Shown here: positions 41,433-50,396 of the stretch, in pieces
How positions within the stretch are numbered: the first letter of the stretch is position 1
Layout of the letters: each line of letters begins with the position of its first letter
Assembly: GCF_002777255.1 (NCBI RefSeq)
Contig: NZ_CP017634.1
Coordinates: 5,530,903-5,594,902 of the forward strand
Direction: 5' to 3'
DNA from: Candidatus Formimonas warabiya
GTDB lineage: Bacteria > Bacillota > Dehalobacteriia > Dehalobacteriales > Dehalobacteriaceae
Length of the DNA stretch: 64,000 nucleotides
Position numbers and translations under genes: made by a program
Notes under the pieces: model-generated
The model's input: only the letters and a program-made list of their open reading frames with translations
What the model was told of the DNA's origin: nothing
Databases searched by the model: none

Positions 41433-44300
41433 TTAGCTGTTCTTGATAAATTCCAGTGCTTTATGAAAGACCTCAGCGTATTTTATTCTTTTACCGACGG
41501 CCCAAAAGGCTTCAAAATCAGAAAGATATTCACCTTTGTACAGGGATAAAATTTTTTGCGCTGTCTCATGATGGGCGTGTTGTTTAAATTCTTGGGCGGC
41601 TGCTTCGAAAAGATCAACATCCGTAACGATTTCGTCCCGGCAAATGCTATAATGTTTTTCATGGTTGATAATAGGGTTCGGCACACCCAGACGAGCAAGA
41701 TCTTTTTTTATGTGGGCAAGGTTTACGCCGATCAGCTTTTTGACATCATCTGAATTTGATTCATACCAAAGGGCCTCATAAATCTGTTTCTTCGTCACGC
41801 CTTCACTGCCGGCGTCAAGAAGAAAGGCGAACAGCTCACGTTCCTTCTTGGCGCGCATTTTTAAAGGCTCCTGCCGGTCCTGATAGGGGAAAACAGAAAA
41901 ATCCCCCAGGGTTGTAATGTAGATCTTTTTTATTTTATACCCCGCAAATTCCATCATTTGTTTGGTAATATCAGGCTCTATCCCACGATTAAAAGCAAAT
42001 TCGAGGATGGGGTCATAGGCTTTGCGCATCCGGAAATATTCATAGATGCCGTTTTCATCACAGAGCTGCAGAAAACGCCGGATCAAAGGGGCAGCTTCTT
42101 CATGATCCTTGTTGATCAGGGCAACCCTGGCCAAAAACCCGTAAGCCATTGTTGCAACCATCATGGTATTCGCCTGCTCTCCGATTTCAATGGAGCGCTT
42201 TGCGCATGCCGCGGCGCTGGAAAAATCGGCTATGGTTCCAAAATAATTATAGAGCCTGCCCAAAGCAATAGTCTTGAAATGGTCGCCTACCCGGGGAATA
42301 TCTTCGTATATTTCGTTGATGATCTTTTCTTTTTCCCCGGTGGTAAACATAAGCCCGTATATATTGCGCTGCAGTTTTGTCCAATTTATGTGAAATTGGG
42401 ATTTGCGGTAAAGGGGGGCATATTCATCCGCCAGGGTAAAGTATTTTATGGTCGTTTCAAAGGTTTGGCTGCTGCCGTTCATCCTATCTATACTGGTGTT
42501 CTGATAGTGTATTTCCGCCGCGAATAAATAGCCCAGCCACAATTCTTCATATCTTCCCGTGCTCCTAAGCTTTTGGATCTCGGCTGTTATGAGGGAGATG
42601 GCCTTGTCCCGTTCGCCCAGCATCTGATAGGCCTTTGCCACATAGATGTCAATACTGTGCATGTCCAGATACGGATGTTCATTCTCCGGAATCTCCAGAG
42701 ATCTTTCATAGTAGTAGACAGAGTCCTTCATGCGGCCTGCAACATAGTGAATAACGCTCAGATACCTTTCGTACCATGCTTTTACCTTCACATTCCCTGC
42801 TTTGGCACAGGTTTCGATCATATAACAGGCAAGGGCATAGGCTTCCTTTATTTGTGAATTCCAGCATAAGTTGTAGATTTTTTCGATCACGACCGTGTAG
42901 GATCGTTCGAGAGCAGCATGGTCAAGCTTGGGGATCAGCTCGTCCAACAGCTTGTTTGATTCTTCGAAAGAGATAAAGTTCCGGAGTACTCTGGCTTTAT
43001 GCACCATGGCTTCAATATAAAGCTCCTGATCAACCTCGTTTAACAAAGGGATGGCCCTATCCAGGCAGGCTTTGGCTCCGGTGAAGTTACCGATGCTGGA
43101 TAAAAAGGCTCCCTTGGCAACCAACAGTTCCCGGCTTAAGGTGACGTCCGTATCTCCCAGTGCGTGAAACCATACCCGGAGTTCACTGAAGCTGCCCCTA
43201 TTAATATAGTCTTTATAGCTGGTTAAAATAATTTGTTCCAGCATTTCTTTATTTTCACACCGGATGGCATATTCTGCCCCTTTGGCATACTGTTTTTTAT
43301 CAAAGTAATAATCGACAGCCTGACGCTGCAAGGAAAGAGCCTGTGCGTTACCTGTGTATTCCAATAAATAATCTCTAAAAAGTGTGTGATAACGGTAGTA
43401 TCCACTGCCTGTCTTGATTGTAAAAATATTACGAGCCACCAGACTTTCCAGGAGGAGTTTAGCATTTTTTTTGCCTGAAAGGGTATTCAGCATTTGCGGG
43501 TCCAATTCCTCAAAGCAGGCGGAAACCTTCAGAAAATCTACCATTTCAGAAGGCAGACGGCTGATGCATTCATGAAAAAGGTAGGAATACAATGCTTCAT
43601 TGCCATAGGAAGGAAGATCGGCAATCGATACGCCATTTTCCAAAAGCACCTTAAAGGAGCCGACGGCCAGAGGCCAGCCTTCTGTGAGATGGTAGATATA
43701 CTCGTCGTCAAAGCCTAGAATTTGAATGGTCTCGTTTCTTGTAAAAGCAAGATCCTTTTGCGCAAGCTCTAAAATATCGCCTCTGACACGCAAAGGTACA
43801 AGCTCCTGCCACGGGGTTTCCCGGCTGCTCAGGCAAATCCGGATATTTTCCGGCTTGTACCTTAGGATGCAGGCAATCAGTTTTCTAATCTGCTGGTTTT
43901 CTATGGTATGAAGATCATCTAAAATAATCACTAAATCCTTTCTGCATTCAATGCTGCACAGGAAGGCATTGGCAAGAATGGTGATAAAGTTATTCTTTTC
44001 TTCAAAAGGGAGATATTCGGAAGCAGCAAAGTCGTAATCGGGAAAGGCCTGGCCCAGGGCTTCACTTAAAATATTTAGGAAGGTAAAAACATCGCTTTCA
44101 CCATCAAGGGTGATCCAGACAGTATTTCCCATGGCACTGGCAGCCTGTGCCAGCAGGGTGGTCTTGCCATAGCCTGCTCCCCCATGAATATAGGCAATCT
44201 TTTTTTGACTACCGAGAATAGCAGCGATCAACTCCGTGCGCACGATTTCTCCTGCTCCTGCTTTTGGAATTGTAAGCCGCACACGTGATACATGGATCAT
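41433..44300 (-). CDS. STAND ATPase transcription regulator with BTAD-type C-terminus
   Basis: A 955-residue regulator. Residues 1-280 are a MalT-like nucleotide-binding domain: Walker A HGGAGYGKTTLL near 40-50, Walker B DLVIILDDLHTI near 125, sensor RICLSSRETPW. A long helical TPR-like array follows (about 330-700). The last 240 residues form a winged helix (LKMRAKKERELFAFLLDAGSEGVTKKQIYEALW in outline) and a BTAD domain, as in SARP regulators, rather than the LuxR-type helix of MalT. It should sense a ligand and activate genes on binding ATP. The divergent tct operon is a likely target. A large palindrome sits directly before it. Confidence 0.88.
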   Translation of the reverse strand: MIHVSRVRLTIPKAGAGEIVRTELIAAILGSQKKIAYIHGGAGYGKTTLLAQAASAMGNTVWITLDGESDVFTFLNILSEALGQAFPDYDFAASEYLPFEEKNNFITILANAFLCSIECRKDLVIILDDLHTIENQQIRKLIACILRYKPENIRICLSSRETPWQELVPLRVRGDILELAQKDLAFTRNETIQILGFDDEYIYHLTEGWPLAVGSFKVLLENGVSIADLPSYGNEALYSYLFHECISRLPSEMVDFLKVSACFEELDPQMLNTLSGKKNAKLLLESLVARNIFTIKTGSGYYRYHTLFRDYLLEYTGNAQALSLQRQAVDYYFDKKQYAKGAEYAIRCENKEMLEQIILTSYKDYINRGSFSELRVWFHALGDTDVTLSRELLVAKGAFLSSIGNFTGAKACLDRAIPLLNEVDQELYIEAMVHKARVLRNFISFEESNKLLDELIPKLDHAALERSYTVVIEKIYNLCWNSQIKEAYALACYMIETCAKAGNVKVKAWYERYLSVIHYVAGRMKDSVYYYERSLEIPENEHPYLDMHSIDIYVAKAYQMLGERDKAISLITAEIQKLRSTGRYEELWLGYLFAAEIHYQNTSIDRMNGSSQTFETTIKYFTLADEYAPLYRKSQFHINWTKLQRNIYGLMFTTGEKEKIINEIYEDIPRVGDHFKTIALGRLYNYFGTIADFSSAAACAKRSIEIGEQANTMMVATMAYGFLARVALINKDHEEAAPLIRRFLQLCDENGIYEYFRMRKAYDPILEFAFNRGIEPDITKQMMEFAGYKIKKIYITTLGDFSVFPYQDRQEPLKMRAKKERELFAFLLDAGSEGVTKKQIYEALWYESNSDDVKKLIGVNLAHIKKDLARLGVPNPIINHEKHYSICRDEIVTDVDLFEAAAQEFKQHAHHETAQKILSLYKGEYLSDFEAFWAVGKRIKYAEVFHKALEFIKNS

Positions 44301-44316
44301 ATGTCATACCTCACAA

Positions 44317-44360
44317 ATTATGTTAGCGATTGTATTATAACATAATACAGCTAACATAAT
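44317..44360. promoter_or_regulatory. 44-bp nested palindrome upstream of the STAND regulator
   Basis: ATTATGTTAGC (44317-44327) pairs with GCTAACATAAT (44350-44360), and inside it TGTATTAT pairs with ATAATACA. TGTTAGCGAT recurs as a direct repeat at 44406-44415, followed by TTGTTAG. This is a likely operator, possibly for autoregulation. Confidence 0.6.
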
Positions 44361-44507
44361 GAGAAATATATACAAATACTAGAAAAATATTGAAGAATTC
44401 ATTTTTGTTAGCGATTTTGTTAGTAAGGGATATTTTATTATATTATTTAGAGATACTATGTAAATATTTTCATTTGGATTGAATATTTCAGAAGAAGGTG
44501 AGCTTGC

Positions 44508-44786
44508 GTGACTGATGATCATGATTCCAAAAGATCTTTGAATAAAGAGAAGTCAAATTGTTCTGACGAAAAGGATAGTCCTTGCTGTAACTGCGGTGTG
44601 CTTGAGGAACAATTTCCCGTTATGGGAAAATGCTATTGTAAAAGTGACGACATATGGGGTGCGGTTTACAATAAGCACTGTGCTCATTGCAGTATCTGGT
44701 CCTCTCTGCCCAATAGGACAAGCCTTATAGTGACATATATATTTGAATGCCCCGTCTTTGGATATGGAAAACGGATCAAAGAATAG
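44508..44786 (+). CDS. Small Cys-rich protein of unknown function
   Basis: A 92-residue protein I do not recognise. It has eight or nine Cys, including CCNCG, KCYC and HCAHC, in a mid-region flanked by charged ends, and no signal peptide. The spacing suggests one or two zinc or iron sites. It starts with GTG after GAAGAAGGTGAG. It lies divergent from the STAND regulator and upstream of the tct operon, separated by a terminator at 44851. It could be a small regulator or metal-binding accessory protein. Coding status is supported by the ribosome binding site and Cys pattern only. Confidence 0.6.
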   Translation: MTDDHDSKRSLNKEKSNCSDEKDSPCCNCGVLEEQFPVMGKCYCKSDDIWGAVYNKHCAHCSIWSSLPNRTSLIVTYIFECPVFGYGKRIKE

Positions 44787-44850
44787 AGGTATAAAAAGGG
44801 CGGCTATTCATCAAATAAGAGGAAAAAACGAATAGATTAAGCTAAGCAAT

Positions 44851-44896
44851 ATACGAAGGTTGATCGGTTTTGAAGCCGCTCCTTCGTATTTTTTTC
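44851..44896 (+). terminator. Terminator before the tct operon, ANGAA-loop family
   Basis: ATACGAAGG (44851-44859) pairs with CCTTCGTAT (44881-44889), followed by TTTTTTT. The arm sequence ACGAAGGTTGATCGG is also found in the element at 60841. No clear first hairpin precedes it. Confidence 0.75.
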
Positions 44897-44985
44897 GGCA
44901 AAAGAGCTGTCCCGGCTTGGGAGGGACGAAGGAGTCGAAAAATGCAGAAAAAAGTTCAAAAAAATATTTTAGGAGGAGGAAAAAA

Positions 44986-45012
44986 ATGAAAAAGAGAGAA
45001 TATATATCATAA
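44986..45012 (+). CDS. Very short ORF with a strong ribosome binding site (leader peptide or gene scar)
   Basis: ATG 44986 opens an 8-codon ORF (MKKREYIS, stop TAA) preceded by AGGAGGAGG with 6-bp spacing, one of the best sites in the window. It runs into a tandem repeat (three ATAAATGTT-like units, about 44999-45028). The remaining 45029-45172 contains nothing I recognise. It could be a leader peptide of the tct operon or the start of a deleted gene. Confidence 0.4.
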   Translation: MKKREYIS

Positions 45013-45172
45013 ATGTTATAAATGTTATAAATGTTACATAATGATATAAAAGGGGGAAAGAAAAAATAATTGTTTGGGGGGGAATTAAAAGGATCAAAAT
45101 AGGCCTTAAACGGGCCGGAGATTTCTGTGAATAAGAGTTTTCAGACGAAATTTTTCGTAAGGGCGTGTGTAT

Positions 45173-45628
45173 ATGAGGCGAGCGAACATAATAACGGCAG
45201 TTTTTTTACTTGTGGGCAGTGTTTATGTGATTTGGCAGTCCGTGCAAATGGACTATATGGTTGACAAGGTTCCCGGACCTGGTTTTGTACCGTTCTGGTG
45301 TGGATTTTTTACAGGAGTTTTGTCGGCTTTGCTGCTTTTTACCAGCATCTTTAGCAGGGAAAAGAGTTCTGAAAAAAACCTATTTGACAAAAAGATTTAT
45401 AAAAATATGGCATCGGTAATAGGAGCTTCGGCCTTAGCCATGTTCCTGGTGAATTATTTAGGCATGCTGGTGTGTATCGGTTTATTAACAGGTTTTCTGT
45501 CCTGGGCTTTTGGCAACAAAAATCTAAGCACCTGTGTCATGATCACGGTGTTTACACCGTTGGGATTCTGGCTTCTTTTTGAAAAGGCGTTGGAAATAAC
45601 GCTTCCACATGGGTTACTGGGATTTTAG
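45173..45628 (+). CDS. tctB: Tripartite tricarboxylate transporter small membrane subunit (TctB)
   Basis: A protein of about 151 residues with four membrane helices, matching TctB: an N-terminal helix (IITAVFLLVGSVYVIW), the KVPGPGFVPFWCGFFTGVLSALLL segment typical of the family, and a C-terminal pair of helices. With TctA and the periplasmic-type TctC it makes a secondary transporter for carboxylates driven by ion gradients. ATG 45173 is 9 bp after AAGGG; GTG 45167 is also in frame. It ends just before tctA. Confidence 0.85.
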   Translation: MRRANIITAVFLLVGSVYVIWQSVQMDYMVDKVPGPGFVPFWCGFFTGVLSALLLFTSIFSREKSSEKNLFDKKIYKNMASVIGASALAMFLVNYLGMLVCIGLLTGFLSWAFGNKNLSTCVMITVFTPLGFWLLFEKALEITLPHGLLGF

Positions 45629-45641
45629 GGGGGGACAATCG

Positions 45642-47159
45642 TTGGATATACTGAGCAATCTTCTGAACGGGTTATGGATCGCCATCAGCCCCGCAAATCT
45701 GATCTTTTGTTTTATTGGAGCGGTGGCGGGGTTGTTGATCGGAGCTTTGCCCGGTTTAGGCCCTTCAGCCGGGTTAACGATTATTTTGCCCATTACTTTT
45801 GGCTTAGATCCTATTCAAGGAATCATCCTTTTGGCAGGTATTTATTACGGTGCCATGTATGGCGGTTCGATCACATCGATTCTCCTTGGTTTACCGGGAG
45901 ATCCTGCCTCCGTGATGACTGTGGCGGATGGGTATCCCCTGGCCAAGCAAGGTCGAGGTGGACCGGCCCTGGGGATAACGGCGATCGGATCATTTGTGGG
46001 GGGAACAATTTGTGTGATACTTTTTACTTTCTTGGGACCCCTCTTGGCTAAGATCGCCTTAAGTTTTGGGCCGCCGGAATACTTTTCCTTAATGTTTTTA
46101 GGCCTGACGCTGGTGTCCAACTTTACGGATAAATCGGTAATTAAGGGATTTCTATCAGCTCTAGTGGGACTTTTTATCTCCGTCATCGGATTAGATATGG
46201 TAACGGGACTGTCCCGCTTTACCTTTGGCTCCATTGAGCTTTTTGATGGGATTGATTTTGTTGTGGTGGCTCTAGGGCTATACGGTATGACGGAGATCCT
46301 GATTGCGCTGGAGGATGATCGGACCTCTTTTAAATTCAACAGAAAGGAGCTGCACTGGCGAAAATTATTCCCGAATGCCCAGGATTGGGCCGTATCTAAA
46401 TGGCACATTATCAGAAGTACCTTTATCGGCTTTTTTATGGGCATCTTGCCCGGATCCGGTGCCACCATCTGTACTTTTATTGCTTATGCCGCGGCGAAAA
46501 ATTCGGCTCCTCCGGAAAGGAAACCGTTATTTGGAAAAGGCGCTATCGAAGGGGTAGCGGCACCGGAGACGGCCAATAATGCTTCTTCCATTGCAGCTTT
46601 TGTGCCTCTATTGACACTTGGCGTACCGGGCACGGCCAGTGCTGCCGTGATTATGGGCGCACTGCTGATGTTTGGCCTGGAGCCGGGCCCTCTCATGTGG
46701 GATAAAAATCCTGATTTTATCTGGGGGCTGATTGGCAGCATGTATATTGGAAATGCCATGCTTTTGATCCTATCGACGGTATGCATTCCCTTTTTTGTCA
46801 GGATGCTGGAGGTGCCGTTTCCTATCTTAAACGCGGTGGTGATGGCTTTTATCCTGGTCGGTTCTTACAGTTTGGGTTACAGCATGTTTGATGTGGCCCT
46901 GACCATCCTATTCGGCTTATTAGGGTATCTCATGAAAAAGCTGGACTTTCCCGCACCGCCCATGATACTTGCCCTGATTCTCGGTAATATGCTGGAAATC
47001 TCCCTGCGCCAAACGATGATTATTACGGAAGGAAATCTGGGCGTTATTTTTACGCGGCCCATATCCGGGGTGATCATGACGGCGGCCCTATGCTCCATCG
47101 CCTGGACGGTTTTTAAATCTTTTAAAAAAGGGATAAAAGGCCAAAGCCAGTTGGCTTAA
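45642..47159 (+). CDS. tctA: Tripartite tricarboxylate transporter large membrane subunit (TctA)
   Basis: A 505-residue membrane protein with about eleven helices. It contains the TctA hallmarks GALPGLGPSAGLTIILPITFGLDP, YYGAMYGGSITSILLGLPGDPASVMTVADGYPLAKQGRGGPALG and the second repeat ILPGSGATICTFIAYAAAK. TTG 45642 is 8 bp after GGGGGG and gives the usual N-terminus (LDILSNLLNGL); the in-frame ATG 45609 lies inside tctB. It is the transport channel of the system, paired with tctB upstream and tctC five kilobases downstream. Confidence 0.94.
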   Translation: MDILSNLLNGLWIAISPANLIFCFIGAVAGLLIGALPGLGPSAGLTIILPITFGLDPIQGIILLAGIYYGAMYGGSITSILLGLPGDPASVMTVADGYPLAKQGRGGPALGITAIGSFVGGTICVILFTFLGPLLAKIALSFGPPEYFSLMFLGLTLVSNFTDKSVIKGFLSALVGLFISVIGLDMVTGLSRFTFGSIELFDGIDFVVVALGLYGMTEILIALEDDRTSFKFNRKELHWRKLFPNAQDWAVSKWHIIRSTFIGFFMGILPGSGATICTFIAYAAAKNSAPPERKPLFGKGAIEGVAAPETANNASSIAAFVPLLTLGVPGTASAAVIMGALLMFGLEPGPLMWDKNPDFIWGLIGSMYIGNAMLLILSTVCIPFFVRMLEVPFPILNAVVMAFILVGSYSLGYSMFDVALTILFGLLGYLMKKLDFPAPPMILALILGNMLEISLRQTMIITEGNLGVIFTRPISGVIMTAALCSIAWTVFKSFKKGIKGQSQLA

Positions 47160-47244
47160 ACCTTACGAGAAATGGAAAGATCCGAAGGCCGGAAAAATTT
47201 AAAGGACCTGGTTCTTTAATAAAAATAATGAGGAGGAGACAAAA

Positions 47245-48141
47245 ATGAACAAGAAAGAAAAGTATCCGTGGATGAAAGGGATTCAAACCATTCTGACCAC
47301 CCCCTTGCATCAAGATCAAAGCGTGGATTTGGAGGGCTTGAAAAAGAATGTTGATTTTGGGGCAAAATCAAAAGTCCATGCTTTAATTGCTTTGGGGACC
47401 CAGGGTGAATTCTATGCCTTTGATACTCAGGAGAGGAAAGACATCATCAAAGCAACCGTAGAAGCGAATAAGGGGAGAAAGCCTGTCATTGCCGGGACAT
47501 CCGACAGCGGCACCCTCCCCGCTCTTCACATGACGAAATATGCCAAAGAAGTAGGGGCTGATGCGGTAATCGTCACTCCTCCCTATTATAGTGCGGTTAC
47601 CCTAAACGATGTATACAGACATTTTGAGGTTTTAAATGAAGTGGGCATTCCCATGGTCGTTTATAATGCCCCGGCCCGTCAGGGATACAATCTTACGCCG
47701 GATTTTTTACAAAAACTTTGTGATTTGGAAAACATGGTCGCGATCAAGCAAGCTACCCAGAATATCGTGGAACATGAAAAAACCCTGGCTTTGATCGGAG
47801 ATTCGGTCGCGGTATTCGGCGGCTCCGAAGCATTTATTTATCCCATTCTTACTTTGGGCTGCGTAGGCTCTTCTACAACCGCTGCCACCTGTTTCCCCCA
47901 GATCTTTGTAGATATTTATGATGCCGTTGAGGCAGGCAACTTTGAACAGGCGAAAAAATTATATGATTCTCTTGAACCGTTCCGAAGAATATGTGAAAAA
48001 CTGGGCCATGCCGCCGTAGTGAAATATGCTTCGGAAAAAATCGGCTTAGCAGGCGGCCCCATGAGACTGCCTCTGCCTACGCCTAGTAAGGAACAATTGA
48101 AAGCAGTTGATCCCATTCTCACCCAATGCGGCTTGCTTTAG
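47245..48141 (+). CDS. DapA-family aldolase/lyase
   Basis: A 298-residue class I aldolase of the dihydrodipicolinate synthase family. Seen are GTQGEF near 52 (normally GTTGE), the Tyr in VVYNAPARQGY near 138 and the Schiff-base Lys in MVAIKQAT near 166. These are the DapA/NanA/KdgA catalytic positions. The family includes lysine biosynthesis, N-acetylneuraminate lyase and 2-keto-3-deoxy sugar-acid aldolases; location in a carboxylate-uptake operon favours a catabolic aldolase. ATG 47245 follows GAGGAGGAG. Confidence 0.9.
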   Translation: MNKKEKYPWMKGIQTILTTPLHQDQSVDLEGLKKNVDFGAKSKVHALIALGTQGEFYAFDTQERKDIIKATVEANKGRKPVIAGTSDSGTLPALHMTKYAKEVGADAVIVTPPYYSAVTLNDVYRHFEVLNEVGIPMVVYNAPARQGYNLTPDFLQKLCDLENMVAIKQATQNIVEHEKTLALIGDSVAVFGGSEAFIYPILTLGCVGSSTTAATCFPQIFVDIYDAVEAGNFEQAKKLYDSLEPFRRICEKLGHAAVVKYASEKIGLAGGPMRLPLPTPSKEQLKAVDPILTQCGLL

Positions 48142-48229
48142 CACCTGGCTCGCTTCCCTAAATTATAGATTTTGGGGAAGCGGTGGCCCATGGGGGATTA
48201 TCTTTACGAAAAGAAAAGGAGTTGTTGTT

Positions 48230-49018
48230 ATGGATTTAGGGTTAAAGGGCAAATCTGTTCTCGTCATGGCATCCAGTGCCGGCTTGGGCAAAGCGGCCGC
48301 TTTAGAGTTTTGTGCCGAAGGGGCCCATGTGATGCTGTTCAGTCCCTTCCCGGAGGAGCTCAGAGAAGCGCAGAAGGAGATCAAAGAAGCCACAGGAAAC
48401 GAGCCGGCCTATACGGTGGGAGATTTGAGAAAATATGAGGATATCAAAGCCGTCGTTAAAAATACCGCAGAAAGATTTGGTACGGTCCATGTTTTGGTCA
48501 ATAATGCCGGCGGACCGCCGGCGGGCGTTTTTGATACCTTTGATGACGCGGCCTGGCAGGACGCGTATGACCTTACCTTATTAAGCTATATCCGAGCGAT
48601 CAGAGAAGTGCTTCCCTATATGCGGCAGGCTGGGGAAGGGAGGATTTTGAACTTTGCCTCATCCTCGGTGAAACAGGTATTGGATAATTTGATTCTCTCC
48701 AATACATTCAGAATGGGTGTTTTAGGATTGACAAAGACCCTGTCCCAGGAATTAGGGAAAGATCATATTCTCATCAATGTAATCGGGCCGGGAAGAATCG
48801 GCACTGCCCGGATCGATTATATGGATCGAGTGCGGGCGGAAAAAGCGGGTCTGACTGTGGACCAGATCAAAGCAAGCACCTGCAAAACCATCCCATTGGG
48901 GCGATACGGTTTCCCGGAAGAGCACGCCAGGTTGGCGGTGTACTTATGTTCTCAAGCCAATACCTTTATTACCGGGCAAACCATATTGGTAGACGGAGGC
49001 ATGGTGAAGGCGTATTAA
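48230..49018 (+). CDS. SDR-family protein with atypical active site
   Basis: A 262-residue SDR with a nucleotide-binding motif ASSAGLGKA, NNAGGPPAG and closing TGQTILVDGGM. The usual YxxxK catalytic motif is absent: the aligned residues are SNTFR before MGVLGLTKTL. A known SDR subgroup has a similar Asn/Arg arrangement and is often found in sugar-acid or ketoacid clusters; its reaction is not established to my knowledge. ATG 48230 follows AAAGGAG; an upstream in-frame start at 48107 would overlap the aldolase gene. It lies in the tct catabolic operon. Confidence 0.85.
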   Translation: MDLGLKGKSVLVMASSAGLGKAAALEFCAEGAHVMLFSPFPEELREAQKEIKEATGNEPAYTVGDLRKYEDIKAVVKNTAERFGTVHVLVNNAGGPPAGVFDTFDDAAWQDAYDLTLLSYIRAIREVLPYMRQAGEGRILNFASSSVKQVLDNLILSNTFRMGVLGLTKTLSQELGKDHILINVIGPGRIGTARIDYMDRVRAEKAGLTVDQIKASTCKTIPLGRYGFPEEHARLAVYLCSQANTFITGQTILVDGGMVKAY

Positions 49019-49094
49019 TTTCCTTTTTCTCAGGATGGAGAGGGGCGGCCCCTCTCTCCTGACGGATAAACAAATTAAAAGGAGCGCGAAGATT

Positions 49095-50363
49095 TTGCAT
49101 CTACAGATTCCTTTTGCCAAGGGTTTTCAGGAACTTGACATCGATGAACAGAATTTAATCATGCTTGCGGAGCCGCCTTTAAAAATGGAGGCAGCAGCGG
49201 ATGAAGGGGAAGAGTTAAAAAGAGGTTTTGCTCATCCGATCGGTACACCCCGTCTCCGGGAGCTGGCCCGAAAAGGCCAGAAAGTTGCCATTGCGGTCAG
49301 TGACTACACCCGGTCTACCCCCACAAAGAGAATCCTGCCTTTCGTATTGGGTGAGCTCTTTAGCCAGGAGATTTCAGATGACGATATCACGATTATTTTT
49401 GCCGGCGGCAATCATCGCCAGACCAACGAACAAGAAGCAAAGGCTATTTTGGGCGAGTACTACGACCGGTTCCAGATCAGGGTGAACGAAGCGGATAATG
49501 ATGATGTTTTAAAATATGTGGGCACCACCAGTACCGGAATAGAGGTGGAAGCCAACAAATATTTTGTTGACGCTGATTTAAAGATATCTCTCGGCACAGT
49601 TGAGCCCCACCACAGTGCCGGTTATTCGGGCGGTGCAAAAAATTTGCTCCCCGGTGTATGCAGCCGGAAAACGATTAATCAGCATCATGAATTATCCCGG
49701 CATCCCCTGGCCATGAATGGGAAAATTGAGGGAAACCCCTTTAAGGAACAGATCGATGAGGCCGGAAGGATGATTGGCTGTGACTTTTTAGTCAATGTAT
49801 CTTTGACGGAGGATATGAGGATTAATCAGGTCTTTACGGGAGATTTAATTCAGGCGCACAGAACAGGGGCCGCCCATTGTGCAAAGTTCGTAATGGTTGA
49901 CGTTCCGGTTGCGCCGGATATTGTCGTGGTGTCTTTAGGGGGAAGTCCCCGGGATGCCAACCTTTATCAGGCGGAAGGAAAAGGGTTGAACCGGGTGAAG
50001 GATATCGTCAAGGAAGGCGGGGTGATTATTTTAGTCGCCGACTGTTATGAAGGCATCGGTCATGCCAAGATGGAGGAATACCTGAAAATGGGTTCTCCCC
50101 AAAAGATTGTGGATTATTTTGGACAGGCGGAATTTAGCGTACCGGGCAATAAGGCCTGGCGGGTAGGTAAAATGCTTTTACGCAACCATGTTTTTCTCGT
50201 TACCTCAACTTTCACGGATGATGTTTTACCTCTTCTGCCCCTGAAGAATTTTCGTTCTCTCCAGGATGCCTTTGATCAGGCCATGGCCATGAAAGGAGCT
50301 GATGCGCAAGTATTGGTTGTACCCCGCTCAGTGACTACTGTATTAAAAAACTCCAAAATGTAA
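49095..50363 (+). CDS. LarA-like nickel-pincer racemase family protein (DUF2088)
   Basis: A protein of about 422 residues. It matches the lactate-racemase LarA family: SDYTRSTPTKRILPFVL, FAGGNHRQTNEQE, and EPHHSAGYSGGAKNLLPGVCSRKTI, which includes the Lys that carries the nickel-pincer cofactor and flanking His. The cofactor genes larB, larC and larE are not in the window. Family members racemise or epimerise 2-hydroxy acids. TTG 49095 (LHLQIPFAKGF) is about 10 bp after AAAAGGAG and gives the family N-terminus; the in-frame ATG 49035 is upstream of that site. It would be a nickel user beside several nickel/cobalt import systems. Confidence 0.9.
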   Translation: MHLQIPFAKGFQELDIDEQNLIMLAEPPLKMEAAADEGEELKRGFAHPIGTPRLRELARKGQKVAIAVSDYTRSTPTKRILPFVLGELFSQEISDDDITIIFAGGNHRQTNEQEAKAILGEYYDRFQIRVNEADNDDVLKYVGTTSTGIEVEANKYFVDADLKISLGTVEPHHSAGYSGGAKNLLPGVCSRKTINQHHELSRHPLAMNGKIEGNPFKEQIDEAGRMIGCDFLVNVSLTEDMRINQVFTGDLIQAHRTGAAHCAKFVMVDVPVAPDIVVVSLGGSPRDANLYQAEGKGLNRVKDIVKEGGVIILVADCYEGIGHAKMEEYLKMGSPQKIVDYFGQAEFSVPGNKAWRVGKMLLRNHVFLVTSTFTDDVLPLLPLKNFRSLQDAFDQAMAMKGADAQVLVVPRSVTTVLKNSKM

Positions 50364-50396
50364 GTGGGAAAAAAATATTTTGGGAGGCAAGGATCC

